Origin: Undaria pinnatifida
Lineage: Eukaryota > Sar > Phaeophyceae > Laminariales > Alariaceae
Length of the DNA stretch: 64,000 nucleotides
Assembly: GCA_012845835.1 (NCBI GenBank)
Contig: JABAKD010000019.1
Coordinates: 2,279,501-2,343,500 of the forward strand
Reading direction: 5' to 3'
Below the pieces are notes generated by a model, which searched no databases, had not been told where the DNA came from, and saw nothing but the letters and a program-made list of their open reading frames with translations. A program made the translations under genes and the position numbers. This document shows positions 1 through 13,200 of this stretch, piece after piece; the stretch's first letter is position 1, and each line of letters begins with the position of its first letter.

Positions 1-684
1 TAAGGCGCTCATATTGCTCTCTATAGCGAATACCACACCACCGTCATACTGCGGGACCCCTGCTGTACGGCGATAGCTGCAGATATATGCAACGATGGCC
101 TTTCTTTTAGTGGTAACTGCGCAGCACTTGCAGACAGCAGAGGCGTAGCAGAACTGCAGCAGAAGCGCAGCAGCAGCAACGGTAGTCGCAAAGCAGCAAG
201 CATCAACGATGCTACTACCGCGGCAAGCGGTACTCATACTTTATTCAGAACGCGGTACACATGTAAGTGACCAGGTGCTAAATTTCAGAATGTTGTACTG
301 TAGTGCATCTGTAGCACCAGGGTACAGACGCAAGCAGTGCCTTAAGCAGCAGTACAGCAGCAAGCAGCACTTATAACAGTACGCCAGCAAGCAATACACA
401 GTCCTTCAACAGCAAGAGGTACCTATAGTTAGCATACACCAGCAGGCAGCACACATATCTCTGTCTCGTAGTTCGTGACTAGTTCAGTACAGCAGCATTA
501 TATTAAAATATTATAAGGACGTCAGCTGTGAGTTCGACGAATTTAGGGCCGATACTCATCTTTGCAAGCTGTGTTGTTGGTACTTGTAATGTACTACGTG
601 GGTGAGTTTTTCCACTTAATGGGAGAGGTCCTAATATTTCGTTGAAAAAAAGAAAAAAAAACTTCACGGCAGAAGCAAGCTCAC
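1..684. other. Left-edge intronic sequence of the EST1-like gene with a repeat copy
   Basis: No exon of the NYN domain is recognisable to the left of 684. Bases 100-470 are rich in CAG/GCA triplets. Bases about 505-640 hold a repeat (GACGTCAGCTGTGAGTTCGA and following) that recurs at 11585-11740, and in reverse at 63635-63690. Confidence 0.55.
505..640. repeat. Dispersed repeat sharing a body with 11585-11740
   Basis: GACGTCAGCTGTGAGTTCGA, ACTCATCTTTGCAAGCTGTG, TTGGTACTTGTAATGTACTA and GGGAGAGGTCCTAATATT match 11590-11735 almost base for base. Confidence 0.65.
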
Positions 685-800
685 CCCACGACCCGATGAC
701 CTGCCGTCCTGAAATACTCAATCGCCATCTGCACGCCCTTGCAGGAAAACTTCTTGTTCAGCCCGTGTCGCATGGCCACATTGGGGACGTCGATAACCAC
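685..800 (-). CDS. NYN (Regnase/ZC3H12-type) RNase domain start, exon 7 (gene continues off left edge)
   Basis: 116 nt after acceptor CAACAG (801-806), ending at donor GTGAGC (684) in phase 2. It encodes VVIDVPNVAMRHG, then FSCKGVQMAIEYF and TAGHRVV. This matches the opening of the ZC3H12/Regnase NYN-PIN fold: an Asp in the first strand (metal-binding catalytic residue in the family), N-V-A-M-x-H-G, F-S-C-x-G, and GH before the second strand. The remaining catalytic acidic residues (a YDDRF-like motif in family members) would lie further left and are not visible. A decayed copy of this exon's head sits upstream at 850-915. Confidence 0.75.
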
Positions 801-3800
801 CTGTTGCCGTGAAACAACAGACGAATCGAAGAGCAAAACATGTTGTTATAGCTTAGAGCTCGGAAAAGGGCTGTAGCTCGTGTCGCATGGTTACGTTCGG
901 GGCATCGCTCACCATCTGTTAAAGACAAACGGTACACGAGACAGATTCATAAGCAAAACATAACTCAGTCAACCCACTTGAGACGCAAAAAAGGACGAAA
1001 TTAAACGGCGTCTCATAAACAAAAACATACCAAAGGCAGCCTAGACCTCGGCGCCCCCTTAGGCCACCCGAACATCGCTCCCCTTCCCCTTCCCCCTCCT
1101 GTGCCGACGCCTCCAGATCTACCGCCGCCGCCCCCGTAGCCACCGCCGTCGCCGAGCCCGGCCCTGGCAATGGCCGCGGGGTTGTGGTCATCGCGCGGTC
1201 TCAAGCGCCCTCCGCGTTGCTGTCCGCCCCCGACCGCTGCTCCTGCTGCCGCAGCCGCCGCTTCTGCCGCCCTTGGTGGGGGCGGTTTGGACGTTGCAAT
1301 CACCTGTTGCGCGGCGGTGGTGGCGGCGGCAGCCGGTCGGCACAAAACAAATAAAAGTAAGCATTAGGGGTTAAGGCCACGAAAAAACGAAAAACTGAAC
1401 ACAGTAATAGGTATAGAAGCAAGCAACGGAAAAGTTGGGGAAGAACGAAAAACTGCAGCAACAAAAGTAGCAAGTGCATAGCCGATTGCATGCTCGCAGA
1501 GACAAAGACCTTCTTTCTTTCCGCCCCCTAAAAAACGAAACAGAGTCGAATGAACAAGCCAAACAAAAATAGCCAAAAACCCGACAAAAACGCGTTGTCC
1601 TCCAAAAACGATGAAAACCGAGCCAAAAAAATAAACACGATGGCCAGCAAGAAACCGAAAACGCAGGCCCGCGAGTCATCAAACTTGTTGAGAAGAGCAA
1701 CGTACGCCGCGGGAGATGAGGTGACAGAGTGGAGGGGGGGGGATAGGTACGTCAACGTGCGAACACAACAGCAACCTCAACATCAACACCACCACCACCG
1801 CCACCACCACCAACAATTCCATGGAACCCGGCGCCACCACAGTACCGCCACATCCTCCCCTCCCCGCCACACCGGCTCGCTTTGCACCACCCACCTTTGC
1901 TAAGTCGCCCACTGCTAACACTCCCGCCGGCAAAGCCCCCCCCGCCCCCAGCCCCGCCCCTGCCTCCGCTGCCCCCATTGCCGCCGCCACCGGCTCACCA
2001 ACAGCGGTGGTAGTATCGTTGGGACCCGTAGCTGCCGAAGCGCATCCCGTCCTCGCCCCTCCCTCCTCATCCGCCTTCACTCCACCCCCACCGCCCTCCT
2101 CCATACTCGCCCTCGCCCCCGCCCCCACACCGGCAAGTTCTACTGCCGGGGTTAGCGCTTGGGGTGCTGTGGGCGCGGGAGTTCCGCATACTAAACAATG
2201 AGTGGAGTCGGGGGTAAGGGTCGCGCAGCAGTAGGGGCAGAGGTTTTCGTCTGCTGGGCCGAGTCCCGCAAGGACGATGCCCAGGAGGGACTCCGGGAGC
2301 GGGTTGTGGCCGTCATCGAACGGCAGTAGCAGTTCCTGTTGTTGATGTTGTTGCAGTTGCTGCTGTGGTTGCTGCTGTTCTTGCCGTTGCTGTTGGTGTT
2401 GCAGCTGGTGTTGCAGTTCCTCATCCTGCTGCTGCAGTTGCAGTTGCTGTCCCGCTGCCGCTGCCGCCGCTTCAGCCACCGTCGCTGCCGCCGACGACCC
2501 CAGCGGCACCTCTAACCCGCCCCCTCCTCCATCGTCCCCGGGTATCCGAGGTAATGAAAAATCAGCGCCGTGGAAGGGAGACTCTAGCGCCGACGACCCA
2601 AATCGGCCCAGAACCGCTCCGTTTTTCACTTCCCCCGGGTCGGTCGGGTGCCCCCCAGCCCCGAACTCCGCACGCCTTCCATCCCCTGGGCTGTTCTGCG
2701 CGACGCCGCTATTTCCCACCGTCGCCACCCTCCCCGCCGCCGCGGAAGCGGGTTGCATCAAAAACGCTTCCTTACCCTTGTCTGCTTCGCCGTCGTCGGC
2801 GTTTGTCTCTCTAGCGCTCATCTCTAGGTGGAGCGAGGACAGCGCTTGGGCTACCGCCGCGTCATCCGCTGCTGCCGCCGATGCTGCTGCTGCTCCCGCT
2901 GCTGCTGCTGCTGCTGCTGATGCCGATGTTGCCGCTATTGACGTCGGTGACGTTGAGGGGGATAACTGGGGTGGGGACATCGCGCCGCCGTGAGTCGCTC
3001 GGTCCGCTACTCTCATTGCCTCCGCCCCCACCCCCGCCGCCGCCGCCATTTCCGGCCCTGGCTGGCGGTCACGATGCCCCGGCGGCACCAGCGGTACGCG
3101 CGGCTGCCTGAACGACCTCGGCCCCCCACCTCCAGCACCTACAACACCGTTACCGCTCAACGTGTCGCCTAAGGCTGCGTTACTGCTACCGCCAGCACCA
3201 CCATCGACATCACCTCTGTACCCAGGCCCGGCAGATTTACCCCCCCTGTCCCCGATCTTCCCGGAACCCCCGCCAACATTATCGTTCCCCACCCACAGAG
3301 TACCCCCGCCTTCCATCCCACGGAAACCCCTTACCGTCGCCTCCGGCGCATCGCCCCCACTCCCAGCACCGCCGTCGCCGGCAACCCTAACCCTAACCCC
3401 GCCCCCTCCCCGATCCTCGCACGCCGCCGTTCCGCCTAGCGGGTCATACAAGCCTTCTCCTTCTCCCCCTCCTCCTTCCACCCTCCCGCCCTCCCGCCCC
3501 CGCCCTCGTTCCTCCTCCTCCTCTTGCCGCGGCGACCCATACCGCGGCGGAGGCTTGGGGAGGGTGTACGTCCCCTGGCGGTTGCCTCTCGCAATCCAGC
3601 CTCGCTCTACGCAGAACTCCGCCTGCCGATGGATGCGCGCGACGCGGATCCTCCAAGGATCCACCACCGCTGCCGCTCCCGCCGCGGGGGTCGACGTTGA
3701 CTCCTCCGAGCTCTCGTCCGCCCACGACGTCGACGCAGACTGTCGGGAAGAGCTTGCCCCGCCAGGCCTTCCTCCTGCTCCTGCTCTTCCTCCTGCCCCC

Positions 3801-4449
3801 CTTCCTCCTTCTGCTCTCCCTCCCCCCCTTCCCCTTCCTGCGCTTCTTCCCCTCCTTATCCTGCCGCCTCCATCTCCAACACCGCGCCTAGCGACGCCTC
3901 GTCCCGCGCCATTAAATTCGTTGTCACCGCCACCGCCGCCATTCGACGGTGAGGGTGGAGGGGGAGGGGCGGTTAACCTCGCTCTTCTTTTTCGCCTAGC
4001 CTTAGCCGCCCGGCGCTCGGTTGCCGCTGCTAGCGCCGGTAGCCCGCGGCACTCCTGCTTACAGCGCGTGCAAGGATGTATATGGAGGGGAGATGTTGGA
4101 AATGGAGGGCGGGTGGGTAAGCGGAGGGAGAATCTCATGAGGGTACGAGGAGGATTGGGATGTTTACAAACGACGACAGTAACGGCAACGGCATCAACAG
4201 CGGAAACACAACACACTCACAAAACCATGGGCACGCGCATGGTCAAAATCATTGACACACGTTATAAATCATGGACGAACATTGAAAGTCAGGGACTCAC
4301 CTACAAACCATGGACACATAAGTACATCACAGCAGCACACTCACAACGCATGGACACACACAAGCACGTGTCCTACATACAAATTACGGGCACACAATAT
4401 ACGTAACATGGAAAAAAACACACAAATCATATAAACACAAGCACGGGAC

Positions 4450-4482
<33 letters not shown>

Positions 4483-4995
4483 CATTGTAAGGATGCGAGC
4501 GTCTTTGGTTTGACAGACTACGGGCATGCATGCCAATGACTACACTTCCCTCCGTCCCCCAACCCCCCCCCTCCAAAACGCACCTCATCTTCCCACAAAG
4601 GGTCATCAGGGTCGACCTCCTCCGCCTGCCCCCCGCCCCGCTCCCTTTCCCTCATCTTGGCGGTACTAAAAGCATCCCCACCATCACCACCGCCCCTCCT
4701 GATCACCCCGTTCGCGAACTCAACCACACACGCCATCACATGCTGGAACTCCTCCTGCCTCGCGCCCCCCCTCGCCCCCTCCCCGAATTGAGGGCGACAC
4801 GTCAGCCAGTCCAGAAAAACGCCCACCCCAGCTGCGGTAACCCTCTCCCAGCCCCGCTTGCTGGTCTTGCGGTGGAGACCCGCTAGGGCCCCGGCGAGAG
4901 ACATGCAGAGGCGGACAGCCCGGGAGGTAGCGGCATCTTCCGTCCAGCTACCGCCTTCCATACCTTTAGAACGCCACGCCTTTAGGGTGGGTGGA

Positions 4996-5029
<34 letters not shown>

Positions 5030-7184
5030 GCGGGACGGTGGAGGTGAGATAGGTGAAATCAAGGTAGCACATGATTCGTGGCAAAAAAAAAAAAATTGAA
5101 AATTTTGGGGAACTTCTCAGCCCAAGATCTCTGAAAAATCATTCGTTTCGTTGACGTTTTTTTTTTTTTTTCGTTTTACATGTGAACATACGTGAGATTG
5201 ATCGTTCATCGGGTTGCACGCTCATTTCTTAATTTTTGCCTTCCAAGGCACAGTTTGGGCTAAGAAACTATGGAGCTCCTCGAGTGCAGTGATACACCGT
5301 ATCATCACTGGTTCTTTCCAACCAGTACACCCCAGCGACGTCATCATGACGTCGTTTGGGGGCACTTCCACCGGTTTTCCGTACGGGTTAGGGTTAGGGT
5401 TTTTTATAGGGATGGTTCTATCATTGAAAAAATCTCAATAATGTCAGTCACCCCTCGAGCGAGTGGCCTCACAAAAAAAAAAACGGCGCACCTCTACCGC
5501 AGCACCGCCGCGTCCTAACCCAAAGCATGGACACAAAAAATAAAAAAACAAATACCTGTGTAACATTAACACACTTAAATATTATGGGTACCTACACCAA
5601 CACACCACTACACCAACACACCGCGGGCATACATACGCACACCAACACACCACAGGCATAGGAAACGAACCCCAAAACACACCTCGAAAGACGCGGACGC
5701 AGTGCAGACGCACAGCACGATGGCCCGAGCCAGCGTGCCCTCGAGACTTTTGCTCCCACCCTGTTCTCCTGTCCCTTGCCCCCCCACGGCGGGCCTGATG
5801 AGGTACAGCTGCACGCAGCTCACCATGTGCCGTTCGGAGAGCGCCAAGTATCTACCGGTGCGCGGGGAGGGGGGGGAAGCATTGTTGATGTTGTTATTGT
5901 TGATCTCAGGGCAGGGCGTAACTTTTACTTCTTCTTATATCGCCGAAGGATAAAACTTAGAAGAGAGTAAAAAAAAAAGAAGACGAAGTGCGACGGCACC
6001 AATGAAACATCTGCGTAGGAAGGGGGTGCAGCACTTCAAGCACCACCACCATGCAAGGCGCATGCCGTATACTGGTATCACACCTCCTTACGTTACGCTT
6101 CGAAAACTTTCCCCACCGGTAACTCCTAATTCAGCTGGGAGCAAGGCTACAATCCTAGCGTTTTTTCGGTAGTCGCTCGGGGGTCACTCGCGCAAGTGAC
6201 CCCCTTGTTCCTTTCGCGGTCTTGAGCTTTATCGCAGTTTTGATTTTTGCTGCATGAACGCGCGATGGAATGGCAAGCTACGCTGCGCCAAAACAATCGC
6301 CTAGAGTCTCGTTGTCCGTGAGGTATGGCGTCACTAGCGAGTGGTTCAAATCCACGATTAATATTATTAGTGAAAAACGGGGGTATAGTACTACGATGAT
6401 AAGAGTGTGATACTACAATACCGTATTCTTGGTGAAGGTCGGCTTGATTCGTGCGGCTGATGCTGTCATCGTCGAATACTTTGACACATTTCCTCTCTGC
6501 TATGAAATATTATAGACGCAACCATGAACTAGTTTAGGCTAGTCGGTGCTACTCGCCCGGTTACTTGCGCCGTGGAAGCTCTTTAGGAAACCCGGGGATA
6601 ATTGCGCCGTGGAAAAGGAAGTTTCTTTAGTTCTCAATAGACTAAACTATAATCTCTTCTGGGCTTCGTCGGTGTTACGTGTCCGGTTACTTGCGCGGTG
6701 GAAAAGGTACTTTCTTTAGTTTTCAAGATTTTTCTTGACGTTATATACCTGGTTATGCCCGCGGGCAAAACCTATTAAAAGGCTCAACACGCGCGACACA
6801 CTGCACCAATCGCGCCCAAAGCTCGACGGCAGTGACCGCAAGGTTCCAGTTGTGTCCAACCCTTGTGGTGTTTTGGCTAAAAGTGCGCGTACGAAGATAT
6901 ATGCCCCAAAACAGAGGAAACAACGACGAATAAAACTACTCACATACCCTGGTAGTTCGTAGGAACGCCTGTGTTCCTTTACAACTTACGACAACAACGG
7001 ACTAGTAACGAGGACCGCCGGTGGGGACAGCTCGCGCTATCGCTATCGCGGGAACCGAAGGGCACGCCAAAAAAACAGCTGGATCGCGAACGCAATCGAG
7101 ATAAATCGACATACGACGTGTATTGAATATACGTGGAAGCGTGGTGAGCTTGAGCTTCATTTTTCCCCATCCACCGAAGGATAA

Positions 7185-7217
<33 letters not shown>

Positions 7218-7229
7218 AAACAAAAACAA

Positions 7230-7283
<54 letters not shown>

Positions 7284-10200
7284 CGGGATGTCAAGGCAAC
7301 CACATCCCGAAAGGGAACCTTGTATCACCATAAGCAAAAAAAAAAATCCCACTTAACCGAGTTGTCCCCTCGCTACAAGTAGAGGTGCAGCACAATCTAC
7401 GAAATTTCTGAGCTCCCAACATGAGGAGCAGCTCAACTGTCACCCGAAACACGACTTCGAAGACTCTCGCTCGCGCAACCCGACCAACCTGCCTGTGCGC
7501 TATTAAATAGTGTCAACATAACAAACACATACGCACTCGAAAAATTATCGCTAACCAGTAGCGTTGCCGCATTTAAGAAGCTCAACCAATCAGAACGTCA
7601 GAACGTCAGAAGTTCAACCAATCAGAACGTCAGGAACATTAGTTGACCCAAAAAACGGAACCTCTACCCCGTGGGATGACTCCAATAGGGTTAGAATACC
7701 ATGTCGCGTATTAGCCCCTTACATTGTAGTTCGGGCTCAGTGCATACCCCACCAGCCCCGGCTGGTTCGTGGGGCCGAAAAAGTTGTAATTGACTTGCAT
7801 CCGGCACTTCAGACACGTCCCTCTCCCTGCCATGATAAAATTCGGGGCTGCTTCCGTGTGGGCAATGTTGTAAAGGCCCTTGGTTTTCGACACTAACTAC
7901 CCCCTTTGCACCAAAAAAGTAGGAAAAAAAAAACGATTGCGATATTCCAAGCGTCCCCGAACATAATCTAGCACTAAAAAACGAGTCTCACTATGCTGCC
8001 CGCATGCCGCGCAGCTCTTCACATCTCGTGCAGCTCGGACACACCTCCTAGCCCTGCAGCCCGGATTGCCGTGTGGGGTCGAGGCTGTGTACTCGTCACA
8101 GTTTTTTCGGCATGATTTCCCTCTGAAGTCCCCGAAGGAGTTCAACCCTTTTAGCAGCGCACTCCCAACATGGGAACAAAACACTTGGAATTAGACTAGG
8201 GATAATTTAGAAGTTGGAAAAGGGTTAATTAAGTCCCAAGAGAGGAAAATAAAAGCCTGGGCTGCTTTGCGTGGCCGATGCTTTAGGCAACATTTTTTTC
8301 CCCGTCAACACAATATCTACTGTAAGTCCCAAGAGGGTGCCCGGGAATGCTTCGAGCGAAAGGGGCTGTAATAATCGTCATACAGTTTCGACACCTTTTA
8401 TCTAATGTACTCGTAGTATAAGTAGAATCAAAGGGCCAAAACGGTTATATATCTAAGTCCCGAGAGGGTGCCCGCGTTGCTTCGTGTAGCAGGTGCTGCC
8501 GTAATAATCGTCACGCACGTTCGACACCTATTCTCTCTGTGCTCAGATCATGGTAGAATCGAGGGCCAAACGGGTTCTATATCCAAGTCCATTTGTACTT
8601 TTGGTACTTACACCAGTCTCTTCCAAAAACGCCGACAGCACCGCACTTCAACTGCCGCCTTCTGGGTCGCTGGGCCTGGGCCCCGAAAAAACTTTGCAAC
8701 TGGAACCCCGTTTTGGGTGAAAAATCACTCGGAATTAGTGTTGGAAGGAGTTTTGGGGCTCTAAAGGGGCCAAGTTCGGGTTGCTTCATCATGCACTTTC
8801 GACACGTTTCTTCTCCGTACATACACTATTAATAACAAAAAGGGTCAAGAACAATCTCCTTCGTGCGGCAGATGCTCCTCCATGCTATAATCAAGTCTCA
8901 AAAGGGGTTTCGAGTACAACCAACCCTGATGACCGTAGGAAACATTACACCTTGTCAAGTCTCCGCCGGTCGGACCCGGAGGGTTCACGAAAAAAATAAA
9001 AAATACACTACCGCAGTAGTAGTGGGAGATCGAGGATTGCGTCAGATTGCGTCGAAACTCATCTTTGCAAGCTGTGTGTGACACTGTACTCCGACCGCGC
9101 GTGTTGCGCGGTGTGTATGTGCTCATAAAATGATTTTTTTCCGAACACTTCTACTTTCCAGCTTCTGGACAAGCTGGTGTCACAGGTGTCATCCCTTTCC
9201 ACCCCCCGGTTCTTGCCTTCATGATTTATCGCGCATAGGGATTAGCAATCCTACTGCTCGTCGATTTTTCAACGAGCATTGCTAACTCACGCTTTCGCGC
9301 TTGCCGCAGGTGAATTTGTGCACAAGAAAGAGTCCCTACGAATTTATACGCGTATGCACCCGGGGGGACTCGAACTCACGAAACGGATGTAGGTCGGTGA
9401 CTCTCCTTAGCGCTATCAATAGCTAGATAGTCAACAGGGTGATACAACGCCATTCAACCTTTAATCATTTAGCGCACGGAAATGGCATAACCCGTTTTGA
9501 GGTGGACAAAATCTGACGGCTATTGAATTCACACGTTTTTTACGTACGAAAACTGGGTGTAGTCATATTCTTGATGTGGGGGGGTGTACTCAATTCATGC
9601 ATGGCCGTGATTTTGAAGACCATAAATGTGTACAATGCCGGGGTCCAACACATCGGGTTTTCAACGACCAGGGCCAGACATCGCGTGCACCAAGCGCAAA
9701 GCGCCGTTGGGTGCTCGACGAATCGCATGAAGGGTGAGCTGCATCCTACTAAAGACCATTTGGGAGGCGGACTTTTGCATCTAGTGCGCACGTTCTTGCA
9801 TAGAGAGGGGAGGGTACATCGCCACTCCAGGTCATACATTCGCCCGAAAAACGACGCTCACAACCGGTTCAGTACGAAACGACGAGAACTGCTGACAGCA
9901 GTTTGTTCCGGAAAAAAAACAACTAAGGTCGGCTGACAACTTCTATTCACTGCACATGGTCGGTTCATTATCCGAGCACGAACGTCGCGATCGGTAATTC
10001 CCAAAACGCGATACGAGCAGAGTACCATAACCACCGGGATCGATTCAACACGACAACGAAATCGCACTATTAATAATCACCATGAAGGCTTCATGTCTAT
10101 CTATGCATGCCATTATGATTTAGGTTTAATACAACAACACCATCACGATGACCTATGATATAATCCAATGATTAAACGATGATCGGTTCATTAGACTACT

Positions 10201-13200
10201 ACATTACGACCAGTACGATTAGTTCTCTCTTTTTTTTTAATCAGCACTTTTACTCTCCACCTCAACTCGTGAGAGGTTTTACCGTCAGCGACCTTCTGGA
10301 TTAGCCGTGGTCACAAGTGTCTTCCCTTCTCCCCCACCATACAATACGTGTCTTCATTTTTTTTAAAATGAAAAATCCACTTGAGCTGTGTGTGTGAGAT
10401 CCACCAAAAAGGAATTTGATCACATCTCAGCTTTGCAAACTGCGTGTAATACTTCAATCGCGCGTGTTACCGGTGTGTACACCCGCGTGAAGGATACAGG
10501 TCGGTGACTCCCTGCTAATGCCAGGGTCAAAAAGACCAAGACGTTCAGCCTTGTTCTGCGGAAACTGTATAATCCGCATTGAAGGGGACAAAACCAGACA
10601 TTTGTGGAATTCACTATGCAAAAACAAATAGCTGTTATAGTGTGTTAACTTTGGAGTAGGCTACTCGGGTATACCGGGTTTGTACGCAAGTTTATCGCGC
10701 CTGTGTGGCTTCAGCATCCCCACTTTCCAGCATTTTAAGCTCGTCGGTTTTAATCGAATTTTGCAAACTCACGCTCTCGCACTTTCCACTCGTCAATTTT
10801 TATGCAAGAGAAAGTCCCTTTGAGCACGAGTACGCACTCAGTGCGACTTGAGCCCACCGCCTCCACGTTTGTGGGGACGAGGGTCACCTACTATTAATAC
10901 TCCATCGGGGACGCCGATTAGTTTTGTTTTTATTCCATCCCATCTATCATCTTCGCACTTTTTCTTTCTCTTTCTCCCTCCCTAGACGCAGCTCAGATCT
11001 AGGGTCACTGAGCAGGCTTTTCTCGGTACGGTACGTGCCATCATTTTCATCGCAAGAAGCCTTCAGCCCGTTCGACTCGCATCGAATTGCCAGTCCTACG
11101 CTTCAATCACTACGATTGCTTCTTAGTTCTTACGACAGTTACTACAGGTACTACAGCAGTGGGTACCCCGATTAAAAAAGACAACACATGACAAGCCGAA
11201 ACAAGCGCTCTTATCAACGCGTCGCTCTTATCTGTAGAGCGAAATATGTACCTGGTACCTTTTAGTAAATAGGCGGGGCATGTCGATTTGACCGCTCTCA
11301 TGTCCCGAATGCTCTTATCCTGCGCGCTCTTAAATCGGGACACCCCCCGTACTAATCGATCACCAGGATTGATTCATTAGTCTCAGGGCCAAGGTGTTGC
11401 AACAAGAATAACAATACACGCGGTAGGTTCAACGGCTAGGAAAAGGGCACCTTACGCATGCGCGAGTGTAATATAGTCGCTAACGGCGTGTGCTTCAGGC
11501 ACATTAATTATCCCAGCAGTGCGGGCTGCTGACTAAGGTAAGGCTAAGGGGTAGAGGGGTCACTTTTTTCGGGCTACCCTATATAATGAAAATATTTCAA
11601 GGACGTCAGCCGTGAGTTCGACGAATTTCGGGTCAATACTCGTCTTTGCAAGCTGCGTTGTTGGTACTTGTAATATACTATGTGGGTGAGTTTTTTCTTA
11701 GTGGGAGGGGTCCTATTCTTTTGTTTTGAAAATATATATATAATTTATAAAAAATATTTTAAGGACGTCAGCCGTGAGTTCGTTTTGTCCTATTTCTTTG
11801 CAATATTGAGCTTTCGTGCCTTTTGGTTTCGGAATATGCACCGCCACGATGGGTCTATACTGTTTGTTAAACCAGGCCAACAAAACCTATTCAAGCGCGA
11901 TTTTGAGCGAGGGACAGAGCCAACAGCGCGAGTGGCCTATGCCCGCTGGTGAAAATGTGAGATTAATAGTATATCAGGTATATAATACTACCAGTGCTAT
12001 GTATAATACTATGAATAATTCTACATTACCGCGCCCTTGGTCTGACCAAGCGTGGCCACTGCAGTAATTGCTACATTTTTCAACACTGTTCCCCTCTGAA
12101 GTCCCAACGGCGTTCATACATACTCCTTTCCTTTCCCTCTCACCCATCAAAAGTGTTGAGATCGATACGCGACAGAAATGCGCCGCAGGCTCCTAGAAGA
12201 TAAAGCCTAAACCTCGTTTGGTGCTCTTAGACACCGTCAGGCCCCGCCCCCACCTCCCCCCACCCACGCTACCCTCCTCCCAACGCCCCCCTAACCCCCA
12301 ACTCCCTCCCCCTACCCCATCTCCCAGACCCCCCCCCCAACCGTCCCCTCATTTCCCTCTCACGCATCAAATTCGCCGAGTTCGACACGAGACAGATTTC
12401 GTTCTGCGGTGCCTCTCCTGAAAAACGTCTATCCTCCCCTCCCGAATCCCCTCCCTACCCCGCCCCCCAATCTTCCTCCAACCTTTCCTTCTTCCCTCTC
12501 ACCCATCAAAAGTGCCGAGGTCGACGCGAGATAGACAGGTGCCGCAGGCCCCTAGTAGATAAAGCCTGAATCTTGCCTGGTGCTCGTCCAGACCCAAAGC
12601 ATCTAGCGCAGTCGCCTCTCTCAAGGTCGACAAACGAGCCTTGCACTTCTCGTGCAAAACCAGGAGGCTTTCTCGACCGGCGGTGTAAGGGGATGCTGCG
12701 CAGAGTCCCCTTAGGTACGCGTAGAAGGCTTCGAGGTTGTCCTGTCGGGAGGAGGCCAAGACCGCCATCTGGTTCCACACCTGGGTTTTTTATTGTTATT
12801 GGGTGGCGGTGGCGGTGTGTTTGGGTTGTGTTTGATGATGTTGCCAAAACGTACCAGGTAGTGAGTACCGTTGTGGATCGATGTAAGCATATATGTATGG
12901 CGTGGTGGTTGTGGCTGTTGTTGTTGTTGGTGGTGGTGTTGATACAAACAGTGGACACGTGATACGATAGGAGTGGCGCATTTCGCCAAAACATTGCTGA
13001 GTGACGCGGACCCTCAAACGAGGAACTACTCATAACCGTTGGAATCCTATTCATGTCTTACGATATCTTTGGTTAAATAACTTGTCGGTGGGACTGTTCG
13101 CTGAGGTAAGCAAAAACACTTTCTCGAAGTCGGCCACGCCCACCTTTCCCGACGAGGGATCGACCCTCAAAGCGCGCCGGTACATTTCTTCCGCACGGGC

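Larger units (their letters stand above)
5852..12502. other. 6.65 kb intron of the EST1-like gene, filled with repeats
   Basis: This intron joins exon 2 to exon 3. I see no conserved coding segment in it. It contains a (CAA)n array, a tRNA-like repeat copy near 6290-6540, tandem duplications at 6540-6725 and 8321-8587, two SINE-family copies (9129-9435 and 10243-10890), a C-tailed repeat copy (9575-9800), a MITE copy (11152-11352), and two echoes of the exon 2 tail next to the donor. Confidence 0.65.

Noticed and set aside
3162-4406. Long plus-strand ORF (414 codons), Pro/Ser rich
   Set aside because: It lies opposite the coding exon of the EST1-like gene. Its composition is the complement of Gly/Ala-rich codons, with no domain or splice context of its own.
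5386-5405. Two to three TTAGGG units, telomere-like
   Set aside because: Too short to indicate an interstitial telomere. Similar GGTTAGGGTTAG words occur by chance in this GT-rich intron repeat.
7711-8184. Cys-containing minus-strand ORFs (GTCLKC; CRKNCDEY...CAACGQH), perhaps an EsV-1-7-like or zinc-finger fragment
   Set aside because: The Cys/His spacing does not fit a family I can name, the two frames are separated by stops, and the region sits among intron repeats.
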